Origin: Pycnococcus provasolii
Lineage: Eukaryota > Chlorophyta > Pseudoscourfieldiophyceae > Pseudoscourfieldiales
Length of the DNA: 64,000 bases
Direction of reading: 5' to 3'
Assembly: GCA_049487715.1 (NCBI GenBank)
Contig: CP150550.1
Coordinates: 434,001-498,000, forward strand
Positions 37,096 to 45,645 of the stretch are shown in pieces. Within the stretch, counting starts at the first letter, position 1; every line of letters begins with the position of its first letter. Made by a program: the position numbers and the translations under genes. The notes below the pieces were generated by a model. That model worked only from the letters and a program-made list of their open reading frames with translations. It did not search any database and was not told the DNA's origin.

Positions 37096-38133
37096 ATGTC
37101 GCGTGTGTTTGTCTCGTCGTCTTCACATCTTGTGTCTTCGTTTCCTCAAAAGTCTTCCTTTCGACCCTTGTGGAGAAGAGAAGAAGCGCAACGTCAACGT
37201 CCTTTCGTGAAAGATCGTCGTGCTGCTCGAGATGGTCCTTGGGCGTGCTCGTGCTCATCCCCTGCAGCAACCTCCGTGAACATAACTCATGACTCTGCGT
37301 CTTCGTCACCTTCAAAGAAGATTCTGAAAGCGCCAACTTCGAAACTTGGACGACGACGACGAAAAGCGAATCCTCCGCCGCGGCCGACTCCTCCTCCTCC
37401 TTCTCAGGCTAAAAACGACGCCTCAACTTCAGCAGGTTTGCTCGTGGCGACGCCCGTCGTGCTCACGGCACTCGTGACGCCCGCGCCGGCGCACGCCAAA
37501 ACGGCAAGCGAAACTGTCAAGGCGGTTGTCGACGCCGTCGACATCAACAGCCTGCTCGCCATGACGGGGCCGACGGACTTCGTCGGATACCTGCTCACGC
37601 ACCCTGCACCCGCTCTCGCCTTCTCCGTACTCCTGTACTTTGGAATCCCCGCACTAACACGCATCGCTGTCAAGTACGTCGTCGTGCCAGCCGTCGTGCT
37701 TGGCACGATCGTTCTCGTGCTTGCGGATCCGAGCGCCTCAGGCGACTTTGTATCCAACGTGACGTCGTGGTGCTTCGACCACCCGCGCGTTCTATCCATA
37801 TCAGCACTCGTCGTCGCCGGACTCGCCATCTCGCCGTACATCATAGCCGCTGCTGTCCTGGCAGCTATCGTCGCGTTCCTGAGCGGCGTCGCACCGCTCT
37901 TCGACGGAGGCGACGATGCAAAACTCCCCTTGCCCCTCGAACTTGTGCTGCCGCAGCAAGCAAAGCAGGAGGCAAAGCAGGCGGCAAGGACGGTGCGTCA
38001 GGCGGAGGACAAGGTGGCGAGTGTACGCGGGAAGGCGAAGGAGAGAATCGACCGCATCGAAGAGGGTGTGCGGACAAAGGTGCCGCAGAAGAGCTCGTGG
38101 GTGCCAAGTACAGTACCTGACGAAAGCTTGTAG
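37096..38133 (+). CDS. Predicted plastid membrane protein, unknown
   Basis: A 345-residue protein I cannot place in a family. Its N-terminal 100 residues are rich in Ser, Arg, Lys and Pro, then a hydrophobic stretch ends in PAPAHAKT, which resembles a thylakoid processing peptidase site (AxA). Three hydrophobic segments follow (roughly LAFSVLLYFGIPAL, VVVPAVVLGTIVLVLA and IIAAAVLAAIVAFLSG), then a charged amphipathic tail rich in Gln, Ala and Lys (QAKQEAKQAARTVRQAEDK). It looks like a bipartite plastid and thylakoid leader followed by a small membrane protein. I use the ATG at 37096, because upstream in-frame sequence is a TG microsatellite. Confidence 0.7.
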   Translation: MSRVFVSSSSHLVSSFPQKSSFRPLWRREEAQRQRPFVKDRRAARDGPWACSCSSPAATSVNITHDSASSSPSKKILKAPTSKLGRRRRKANPPPRPTPPPPSQAKNDASTSAGLLVATPVVLTALVTPAPAHAKTASETVKAVVDAVDINSLLAMTGPTDFVGYLLTHPAPALAFSVLLYFGIPALTRIAVKYVVVPAVVLGTIVLVLADPSASGDFVSNVTSWCFDHPRVLSISALVVAGLAISPYIIAAAVLAAIVAFLSGVAPLFDGGDDAKLPLPLELVLPQQAKQEAKQAARTVRQAEDKVASVRGKAKERIDRIEEGVRTKVPQKSSWVPSTVPDESL

Positions 38134-38885
38134 TTAAAATTCTTCGATTATTGCCATGAAGTTTTGTATTGTACAGGTTACAAGCATGTTCGTTGCTGTT
38201 TCATTCCGTTCGTGATCACAAGTGCACTTTTTGATTTGTTCTGTATCTATGTGTTTTGGGAAACGTGTGTGATATGTATGCACGGTCGGTAAGGAAAAGG
38301 TAGTCACCAGTTGACAAGGTCAAGTACGCCGTCTCCAGCTACCGGCACAGTCCGTGTCGGATCGTCTTGCACCACCAAAAATTGTACGCCGCTACATGAG
38401 AAAAGCCGCACACAGAGTGTGGTGGTGCTTGATATGCACGTGAAACTATCCGAAAAAAAATGCGCATGCGAATGCGAAATACTTACCTAGAATCCAACCA
38501 ACACGAAGGGAAGGGAAATGAAATAAACTTACAAAGCAGAAGCTACCTGCAGAAGCTAGCTACGTGTTTGTTGACACATATTCACAGTAGTCTAACAGGC
38601 AACACAAGTATAAGTCAACACGTGTACTGCCTGCAAGGGCGCCATAGCTCACACCGAGCTCAAACCATAGACTAGGATAGCGGGCAGGATGGGACACCAA
38701 ACTATAGGGACGTGGCGGCGCTGAAAAGAATATACCCCCTAAATCAATCATCCCATGACGGATCCCCGAAACCCAACCGGGGAATGAACTACCAAATATT
38801 CGTAACCTTTCAGCTGAAATTCTACTGTTACCTGTCAAGCTTTGCATGCCATGCAATATGCATAGGATGGTGGTTACAGTCAAGA
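38134..38885. other. Convergent intergenic region
   Basis: This 752-base gap holds no gene I can support. It has the palindromic TGCGCATGCG at about 38461-38470, a GCAGAAGCTA direct repeat at about 38537 and 38551, and a TTACA signal for the minus gene at 38874-38878. An unspliced reading of the minus gene stays open into this region to 38560, but that sequence has no domain. Confidence 0.5.
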
Positions 38886-39846
38886 TCAAGCGTCGCGACG
38901 CATCAAAACCTGGCCAGTCAACGGGTGCACCTGCTCCGTAGCCGCACGAGCGAGCTCCACCGGACTGAGGTCCAGCGCGCCCGCCTGCATCAGACGCAAA
39001 CGCACGTCCTGCATGCCCTCGCCGCGAAGTGCAGGCGACGAATCGCTGGCGGGCACTGGCACCCAAGTCGCGGACGCGGTGACTGGCTGCGCACCGCGCG
39101 TCGACGATGGTGGGTCCGTCTTCACGACAGCCACCTGCACATTCGGCCGGTCGTCGAACGTCGGGTTCACGTGACGGTGCAGCTCCGCGGATCGGTGCAC
39201 TGACGTCCTCGAGAGAACCGCGGGTGGCCAGATGAAGTCCATCTTGCCCATACCGCGTGGAGGCGCTGGCGGCGCGGCTGGCGCATCCAAAGTCATGACG
39301 GGTGGTGCAGGTGCCGGCGCCTCCCGCGAACGACTTTGAGGGCGTGATGCGTGCGCCGCGTGAGTGCGGTTGCGGTGCCGAGTCGCTGTGTACAGGTAGC
39401 GTTGTGACGGAAAGACAAGGACAAGCACAGCCCAATTGCTGCAACGTTCGGCGCCACCACGGTTGTAGCTGTTGCACCTGCGCCGTCGTCGACGACGCCG
39501 TCGCGCCTTCGTCGCGCCTTCGCTTCGCAGCCTCTTGCGATAAGAATGCGTCAATTTCGGCCTGAGTCATCTTGGGAGGTTGTCTGAACACTGTAGCACT
39601 GCCCATCGTGGTGGTTGAGGAGGTGGTCGATGACGTGGCGAGCTGAGGTTGTTGTTGCTGCGGCCTCTGGCTTTGCACAGCCTCTTGAGGTATGGAGAGC
39701 GACTGAAGACACGCCGAGCACGAGTACGCACTAGTGCTGGTCTGAGGTGTCGAGATCTGTTGTTGTGGCAACGCTGGCTGCATTGCTGGCGGCGTTTGTT
39801 GTATTGGAACCATGGTGGTGGTGACATGTGCAAGGCCGTACGACAT
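38886..39846 (-). CDS. Gln/Pro-rich protein with predicted short intron, unknown
   Basis: Two overlapping minus-strand frames look like one gene. The 5' frame starts at the ATG at 39846, is Gln/Ser/Thr-rich and includes KMTQAEIDAFLSQEAAKRRR. The 3' frame ends at 38886 and carries an Ala/Pro-rich stretch, then MGKMDFIWPPAVLSRTSVHR and a C-terminus resembling a small folded domain (LDLSPVELARAATEQVHP). A 43-nt GT...CAG intron at 39386-39428, with a pyrimidine-rich interior, would join them in frame into a product of about 305 residues. I recognise no family; a nuclear role is a guess from composition. The intron borders are a proposal. Confidence 0.5.
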
Positions 39847-40353
39847 GAGCGTACCTACGATAGAGCCGGCCTATGGTAGTACTATCGTAGGGAGCTATGA
39901 GCCTTTCCCTTTCCCAACGACGACAAGATGACCCACTGACAGACTGACAGACTCCAGTGATACGAGCTTGCACAAGAAGGAAATGCTGGAAATGAATGGC
40001 AAAGTATATTTACAGTATGTAAGGGCGTGAGTGAGTGAGAAATAAAGTTTTTTAAAGGGGGGGGGGTTGGTTGTTTTTTGAAAAAACAACGAAACACAAC
40101 GTCCTTCCTGTTCGGGTTTTACCTTTAGGATTATGGGTTAGGGTGGTACTTAGGTGTGGTACTTAGCGTGAACTGTTCGGGTTCGGGTTAGGGTTAGGGT
40201 TAGCGTGAACGGTTAGGGTTCGGGTTAGGGTTAGGGTTATTTGGTAGGGTTACTCTTAGGATCCCGAGGGATGAATCTCCACCACAAACTCCCCTCCTTT
40301 TTTTAAGTTTTTTCCGTGGGTTATTTATTTCCCCAGCGATCCATAACTATCAT
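39847..40353. promoter_or_regulatory. Divergent promoter region, Gln-rich gene / SDR
   Basis: A 507-base gap. AGTACTATCGTA lies at 39878-39889, a G9 tract at about 40059, and a TTAGGG-rich zone spans 40135-40240 with two blocks at 40180-40205 and 40210-40240. GCGTGAAC is repeated just beside each block. There is no gene. Confidence 0.7.
40135..40240 (-). repeat. TTAGGG-rich zone with two blocks
   Basis: Two blocks of TTCGGGTTAGGGTTAGGGTTA type, each beside a GCGTGAAC, plus a single GGTTAGGG at 40136. It looks like a short duplicated unit containing telomere-like repeats. Confidence 0.85.
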
Positions 40354-41622
40354 ATGCGTCGCATGTCGGCTGTATCCTCTCCAGGTCGTGGTGGTGGTGG
40401 TGCCTCCTCTGCACACTCCTGTCATCGTCGTGTGTCTCATCGTCGTGTGTCTCATAATCTTTCAGTGTCTTCTTCTCTTTCGGGATCTCGACATTGGTCT
40501 TCCCTGTCTTCCCTGTCACGTACAGTGTCGTGTCGTGCCTTGAAGAAGATTAACGCGTTGAATGATGATCACGTCCAATCACGCCAACTCCTTGATGCCG
40601 GTGACGTCTCAGAATTCTCCTCATCGGCGATGATGTCGAGACGCAAGTACGTGGCTGCACTCGCTTCTTTGGCTGCCGTGAACCTGTCTGCAGGAGACTT
40701 GTCTGCCGCGTATGCCGCGCGAGCGTCGTCCGCAGGGAAGAAGGTCGTGCTCATCACAGGAGCGTCGCCTGGCGGACTCGGATATGCGACCGCGGAGGCA
40801 CTCGCGGCGGAGTACGGATTCGAGGTGGTCATGAGTTGTCGCACGGTGGAGAAGTCTGCGGAGGCGGCAAGGACGCTGCTCGAAAGTAGACCGGCGCTTA
40901 ACGTTCGAGCAGCGGAAATGCCTCTCGAGTTGTCGGATCTCGGAACGGTTAGTGCGTTCGCCAAGGCGTGGAAAGGGCCTCTCGACTGTCTCGTTTGCAA
41001 CGCTGGAATCATGGCAGCGCCATACGGCACAACGAAGCAGAACCACGAAATGCACTACGGCGTAAATCACCTCGGCCACTTTGCACTGACGAATCAACTC
41101 CTGCCTGTGCTGCGCAACGGAAACGAGCCAAAAGTTGTGTCAGTCAGCAGTGCGGCGAGCTTCCTCGGCATTGATGTCGACGATCTGGAATGGCAGAAGC
41201 GCAAGTACGAAAAGTGGGGGGCGTATGGCGCTAGCAAGGCTGCGAATGTTCTGTTCACGGATTCGCTCGCGACCCGCGAGCAGGCAGCAGGTTCGCCCGT
41301 GAAGGCGTTCTCGTGCCATCCTGGCGTCGTCAACACGAACCTCGCACGCTACATCCTTCCCGAGTCCATGCAAGAGAAGAAACGTCAAGACGAAGTTGGC
41401 TCGCAGCGGACGGGTAAGCTGTTCGGTATGCGCACAGTCGAAGATGGAGCACGTTGCCAGACTGACCTCGCTGCAAACGGCGGCAACGCGAACGGTGACT
41501 TCTATATTGACTTCAACAAGCCATACCGTGGTGCTGGCATGAAGTGGCGCACGGATTCGAATGCGGATAAACTCTGGCAAACCTCTGTCGCTTCGTGTGA
41601 GGAGGTTGGCATCAAGATTTAG
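40354..41622 (+). CDS. Short-chain dehydrogenase with plastid/Tat leader
   Basis: A 422-residue classical short-chain dehydrogenase/reductase, related to the retinol dehydrogenase and protochlorophyllide reductase group; substrate unknown. The NAD(P) motif TGASPGGLG is at 135-143, CNAG at 215-218, and the catalytic Y291-x-x-x-K295 in WGAYGASKAAN with SVSSAAS upstream. Residues 1-90 are Ser/Arg-rich (transit type). Then MMSRRKYVAALASLAAVN followed by AAYAARA resembles a twin-arginine thylakoid signal with an AxA cleavage site near 121, so the enzyme may reside in the thylakoid lumen. Start ATG at 40354. TGTAA lies at 41674-41678. Convergent with Derlin. Confidence 0.85.
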   Translation: MRRMSAVSSPGRGGGGASSAHSCHRRVSHRRVSHNLSVSSSLSGSRHWSSLSSLSRTVSCRALKKINALNDDHVQSRQLLDAGDVSEFSSSAMMSRRKYVAALASLAAVNLSAGDLSAAYAARASSAGKKVVLITGASPGGLGYATAEALAAEYGFEVVMSCRTVEKSAEAARTLLESRPALNVRAAEMPLELSDLGTVSAFAKAWKGPLDCLVCNAGIMAAPYGTTKQNHEMHYGVNHLGHFALTNQLLPVLRNGNEPKVVSVSSAASFLGIDVDDLEWQKRKYEKWGAYGASKAANVLFTDSLATREQAAGSPVKAFSCHPGVVNTNLARYILPESMQEKKRQDEVGSQRTGKLFGMRTVEDGARCQTDLAANGGNANGDFYIDFNKPYRGAGMKWRTDSNADKLWQTSVASCEEVGIKI

Positions 41623-41705
41623 ACGCTCATGAAAGTGAAATGTGTTTGCCCTGTGTTGCGGTGTTTGTTTGTTTGTAATGATTTGTTGCTTTTATGGACT
41701 TTCTG

Positions 41706-42395
41706 TTACATCGCGTGCGCGTGAGGCGTGCTTACGTTAGCCTCGACCCGCTCGAATAGAGCGCGAATCGCGCCGGGCGTTTTAAGCAGCCGCCGTCCGT
41801 TTGGTGGCGAGATCCGCCGCGTCATTGTCGGGTACACATCCTCGAGAAAGTAGTAGACGTGCCCTGCCACCATGCCAAGCAGGTCGACGACAGGCGACGA
41901 GCCGAGCAAAAAGCTGAAGGCGAGAAGCACCCACGGAAGCCAGGGCGCGTTAAAGTGGAAGAGTCCTAGGAAGGACATGTTCACGCTCTCGTTTCGCCGT
42001 CCCCACACGTACACCATCATGAAGGTGAGGCTTGAGCCGAGGAACTGCACGTGCACGAAAGGTGCTATGCAGCTGAGCAGACCCGCCCCGAAGACGAGCA
42101 TCCAGAAGAAGTCTGCCGTTCGGTTTCGGAACGATCCTTCTTCGAGCAGTTTACAGTACCTCGCGAGGAAGAACATGTGGAAGAGGAAGTCGAGTCCGAG
42201 CGAGCCGAAGAAGAAGAAGTTGGTGACGAGCCTCCACAGCTGAAACTTCTGGACAATTAAGCGTGCGTTGAAGTACACACTGAACGGCGAGATGAGCTCG
42301 AGTGCACAGCCGGCTGTAGTCACAAAGGATAGAGTTAAATACGTGCGTGTTATGATCGGCATGGACTTGTACCACTCCTCCAGAGACTGCGCCAT
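41706..42395 (-). CDS. DER1: Derlin (Der1-like), ER-associated degradation
   Basis: A 229-residue Derlin, a rhomboid pseudoprotease of the ER membrane that helps move misfolded proteins to the cytosol for proteasomal degradation. The N-terminus MAQSLEEWYKSMPIITRTYL, the block FLFHMFFLARYCKLLEEGSF and SLTFMMVYVWGRRN are almost family-perfect, and several TM segments are evident. I start at the ATG at 42395; the frame extends upstream, but only via a TTG codon. The C-terminus is a short basic stretch with GRRLLKTP as in plant Derlins. Confidence 0.95.
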   Translation of the reverse strand: MAQSLEEWYKSMPIITRTYLTLSFVTTAGCALELISPFSVYFNARLIVQKFQLWRLVTNFFFFGSLGLDFLFHMFFLARYCKLLEEGSFRNRTADFFWMLVFGAGLLSCIAPFVHVQFLGSSLTFMMVYVWGRRNESVNMSFLGLFHFNAPWLPWVLLAFSFLLGSSPVVDLLGMVAGHVYYFLEDVYPTMTRRISPPNGRRLLKTPGAIRALFERVEANVSTPHAHAM

Positions 42396-42808
42396 GGGTT
42401 TGGAATTCTGAGTGCGAGTGGGCGAATAATGAAGCTTGGGAGGGGGAGAGGCCAACGCATCTCCTGGGAGGTGATTAGGGTCGGTCTCTTCTTGCTAGAG
42501 GGAGCCAGATAATACATAGTTGGTAGAACCCTGTTGCTTCCCGGTGACCCACCGGTGACCAGTCTCTCCCCGGAAGTAGGGGTTACAAGTACTCTTAGGG
42601 GTTTGTTCTCTGATGTTTTTTCAACCTTTCGTCTTCTTTCCTCCTGTCAATTAACCTTACCCGGTAGGTCTGTCAAGTTTGCTTACTTCCTATCGTAGTA
42701 CTTTACTGGTGCTGTGCGTGCTGTGCCTCTCTTTCTTCTTCTTCTTTTCTTTTTCTTTTTTCGTTTTTTTTCATTTATTTTTTAGTTACCTAGGGGGTAT
42801 CTACCTTT
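42396..42808. other. Intergenic region upstream of Derlin, downstream of glycerol kinase
   Basis: A 413-base gap between two minus-strand genes. It contains degenerate telomere-like fragments (GATTAGGGTC near 42474, CTTAGGGGTTT near 42595), TATCGTAGTACT at about 42693-42704 (the reverse of AGTACTATCGTA), and a pyrimidine-rich T tract at 42727-42785. No gene. Confidence 0.6.
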
Positions 42809-44344
42809 CTATCTTTCCCATCCTAAACTCTTTTCCACAGCCTTGTCCCAGTGCTCGCGTGCACGTAACCTCGCGTCGTCGTCCGTCTTTGGTACCCAAG
42901 CACTCACCACACTCGAACCCTTGAACGCATCCTGCACAGACATGAGACCAGCGCCGATCTTCGCCGCCACAGCCGCGCCGCGTACTGTCGTCTCGGCGTC
43001 GCTCGGACACTCCACGGGAATTCCCAGCAAGTCCGCCTGAATCTGCATCACGAGCTTGTTTGCCGTCATCCCGCCGTCGACGCGAAGAGTTGTCAGAGAC
43101 TTCCGTGCATCCTTCGCCATCGCATCCACCACCTCGCGGATCGAGTGTGCGACGCCTTCGAGCACCGCGCGAACGACGTGCGCGCGCGTGGTGAAGAGCG
43201 ATAGTCCCACAAGTGCGCCGCGCGCGTCCATGCGCCACCTGGGCGCGAACAGACCTTGCAGAGCGGGCACGAATGCGCATCCGCCCGTGTTGGGCACCGT
43301 GCTTGCCACCGTCTCGCTCTCCCGCGCATCGTCGATCATCTTCAGGTTTTCCTTCAGCCAGCTCACAGCCATGCCCGCGCACGGAACGGCACCCTCGAGA
43401 GCGTACTGTGTCGGCGAGTTGCGACCAAGCTGGAAGGCGACGGTAGTCAGCAGTCCGCTCTGGCTTGGGCACAGCTTAGCGCCCGTGTTGACGAGAAGGA
43501 AGCTTCCCGTTCCGTACGTGCACTTCGCCTCGCCCTCCCGACACCTCTGCCCGAGTAGCGCGGCGTGCTGGTCGCCAAGCACGCCGCTGATCGTGGTTCC
43601 CGCCAGCGGCAGGCCGTCAGCCACCGCGCCGTACGGCTCGGCGGAGCTGACGATCGACGGAAGCGCGTCCATCGGCACCTTGAGTTCCTCGCACATCTGC
43701 GCGGACCACTTGAGCGACGCCAGGTCCATGAGCGAGTACCTCGACGCGTTCGTGACGTCCGTGACGAATACTCCTCCGTTGGACGCACCTCCGGTGAGGT
43801 TGTACAGCAGCCACGCGTCGACGGTTCCGAGGCAGAGTCTCTTTTCCTGCGCCGCCTTGGCAACCTCGGGAACGTTTTCGACGAGCCATCTCATTTTGAG
43901 TCCAGAGAAGTACGTTGAGAGCGGCAAGCCCGTGACAGGCCTGAGTGCGTCCCCGTTCCCACCGTGCGACTCTTTGATTTGTTCGACAAGTTTGCTTGTT
44001 CTCGTGTCGAGCCACACGATGGCTTTGTGCAGTGGTTTTCCGGTAGTTTTGTCCCACGCTATTGTAGTTTCCCGCTGGTTTGTGATTCCTATGCATAGCA
44101 CTTGGTGTTTGCGAAGGAAGCGTGGTGTCGCGAAAGGCTTCATGCAGTGCAGAACGCTCTCAAATATTTCCACCGGATCGTGTTCTGTGTATCCCGGCGC
44201 GGGCGTGTACTGTTTCAGTGCCACTTGTCGCGTGAATATTCGCTCGAGCGTGTCCGCATCGTAGATGCACACGCGTGTGGACTGCGTGCCCTGGTCGATC
44301 GCTAATAGCACAGGACGACGAGGCTTAGAATGAAACACGCCCAT
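42809..44344 (-). CDS. GK: Glycerol kinase (FGGY family)
   Basis: A 511-residue glycerol kinase, which makes sn-glycerol 3-phosphate from glycerol and ATP. Seen: phosphate loop DQGTQSTR (17-24), GITNQRETTIAWD, the GVLGDQHAALLGQ catalytic-Asp segment, YGTGSFLL, and VDGGMTANKLVMQIQADLLGIPV near the C-terminus. Length and order are normal. The N-terminus MGVFHSK fits an N-myristoylation signal (Gly2, Ser6, basic 7), suggesting membrane association, though this is inference. Start ATG at 44344. It is divergent from the MYND gene, across a telomere-core hairpin. Confidence 0.96.
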   Translation of the reverse strand: MGVFHSKPRRPVLLAIDQGTQSTRVCIYDADTLERIFTRQVALKQYTPAPGYTEHDPVEIFESVLHCMKPFATPRFLRKHQVLCIGITNQRETTIAWDKTTGKPLHKAIVWLDTRTSKLVEQIKESHGGNGDALRPVTGLPLSTYFSGLKMRWLVENVPEVAKAAQEKRLCLGTVDAWLLYNLTGGASNGGVFVTDVTNASRYSLMDLASLKWSAQMCEELKVPMDALPSIVSSAEPYGAVADGLPLAGTTISGVLGDQHAALLGQRCREGEAKCTYGTGSFLLVNTGAKLCPSQSGLLTTVAFQLGRNSPTQYALEGAVPCAGMAVSWLKENLKMIDDARESETVASTVPNTGGCAFVPALQGLFAPRWRMDARGALVGLSLFTTRAHVVRAVLEGVAHSIREVVDAMAKDARKSLTTLRVDGGMTANKLVMQIQADLLGIPVECPSDAETTVRGAAVAAKIGAGLMSVQDAFKGSSVVSAWVPKTDDDARLRAREHWDKAVEKSLGWER

Positions 44345-44459
44345 GGTATGGTAACTTAATCACAAGCACGACAAGCACGACAGACGCCCGGCGACGTCGA
44401 CGACGACGAATGACAAGCGAAGATTTCCCGGTACGGTAAGTTACGAGAGAAAAATAGAT

Positions 44460-44558
44460 ATTTATTCGTCGACCTAAATGGTGGTTATAAACCTAACCCC
44501 TAACCCTAACCCCTAACCCCTAACCCGGTTTATAACCAGCAATTAGGTCGACGAATAA
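44460..44558. repeat. Foldback element with telomere-like core
   Basis: The left arm 44460-44492 and right arm 44526-44558 are 33-bp inverted repeats with two mismatches (TTTATTCGTCGACCTAA...GGTTATAAACC). The 33-nt centre, 44493-44525, is TAACCCC/TAACCC telomere-like repeat. It lies in the 283-base divergent gap between glycerol kinase and the MYND gene and is the strongest hairpin I see in the window. Confidence 0.95.
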
Positions 44559-44627
44559 AACACCCCCGGGGCGTACCTTTACTGCGATTTTTAGTTTCTG
44601 GCCGTTACTGTAATTCTCCCTTCATTT

Positions 44628-45509
44628 ATGGAAAGATCGAAGAACGGCTCAATGTCGTCAACTCGCGATGGCGCACCTCCGTCACCGTCACATCACCCGT
44701 CCGGTGGGAGATCTTTCATCATGCACTCTTATTTAGATACGGAAGAATCATCATCCATAGAAGAACGTGTTCGATCCCAAAGACGACTGGAAGCGTTCAA
44801 AGCGAGATACTACCACTCCATACCATGCCGTAACCCAGCTGTGGGACCCACAGTCTCAGAAACCATGCACTACTACCACGAGAAAAATCGACTCATTCAC
44901 GACCTGCGAAACGTGCCGAGACCTACCTCGCACTACACGCGCGCGAACGGGGACATACTGGACAGACCGCGTGACGAACTTGACGTGAGAGCTGCGCCCA
45001 TTGGACACGGGGCCATCGCCGCCGGGAAAATCATGGACGACGCGCAAATGCACGCAGAGGCGGCACTCAGGGCGGCGAGAAAGCAAAAAATGCCCGACCC
45101 GGAGGCGCCGCCACCAATACCAGGCGCGTCGTACGATATCGTGCGTGCCGACGACGACGACGAGTACATCCCACCAGGACGACCGCCGCCGGTGGAGGAA
45201 ATCAAGATGTACGACCCGACAGCGGACTACGACAGACCGGGAAACCATTACCCGGGGTGCCCAGGTGTTCCACCAGACTGGAAACCGCCAACCATCGCAC
45301 CAGCGAACAAGGCACACTGGTGTGCGTCGTGCGGGTTCCAGGGAACGAGGTTCAAATGTGGGCAGTGCCGCGACACCTTCTACTGCTCGCGCAGCTGCCA
45401 GCGCAACCATTGGCCGGAACACAAGTTGCTGTGCAGCCCCGCTGCGCTGAACGTCGACGCCGAGGAAGAGGAGGCTCAAATTGATGCAAAACTGAAACAT
45501 ATCGGATGG

Positions 45510-45542
<33 letters not shown>

Positions 45543-45545
45543 TAA
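44628..45545 (+). CDS. MYND zinc-finger protein
   Basis: A 305-residue protein with a C-terminal MYND zinc finger: C232-x2-C235, C244-x2-C247, C253-x3-C257, then H265 and C269, matching the consensus. MYND fingers mediate protein-protein contacts with proline-rich peptides. The N-terminal 225 residues have no recognisable domain; they hold a helical region, then a Pro/Asp-rich linker. The protein ends in a run of Asp encoded by pure GAC repeats, directly before the stop. Start ATG at 44628. It is convergent with RAPTOR, with 100 bases between stops. Confidence 0.85.
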
Positions 45546-45645
45546 TAAAGTCGTCGCGTGTCTTCAATTGTTGGTTTTCTTTTCTTGCCAAATTGTTGTT
45601 ACAGACATTCATTTTGTATTTTCGCGAATCGCTTCAGCCACAAAT

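Noticed and set aside
40354-41622. Calling the SDR a protochlorophyllide oxidoreductase
   Set aside because: It shares the general fold, but I do not see POR-specific sequence; the NAG and YxxxK contexts are closer to retinol dehydrogenase-type SDRs.
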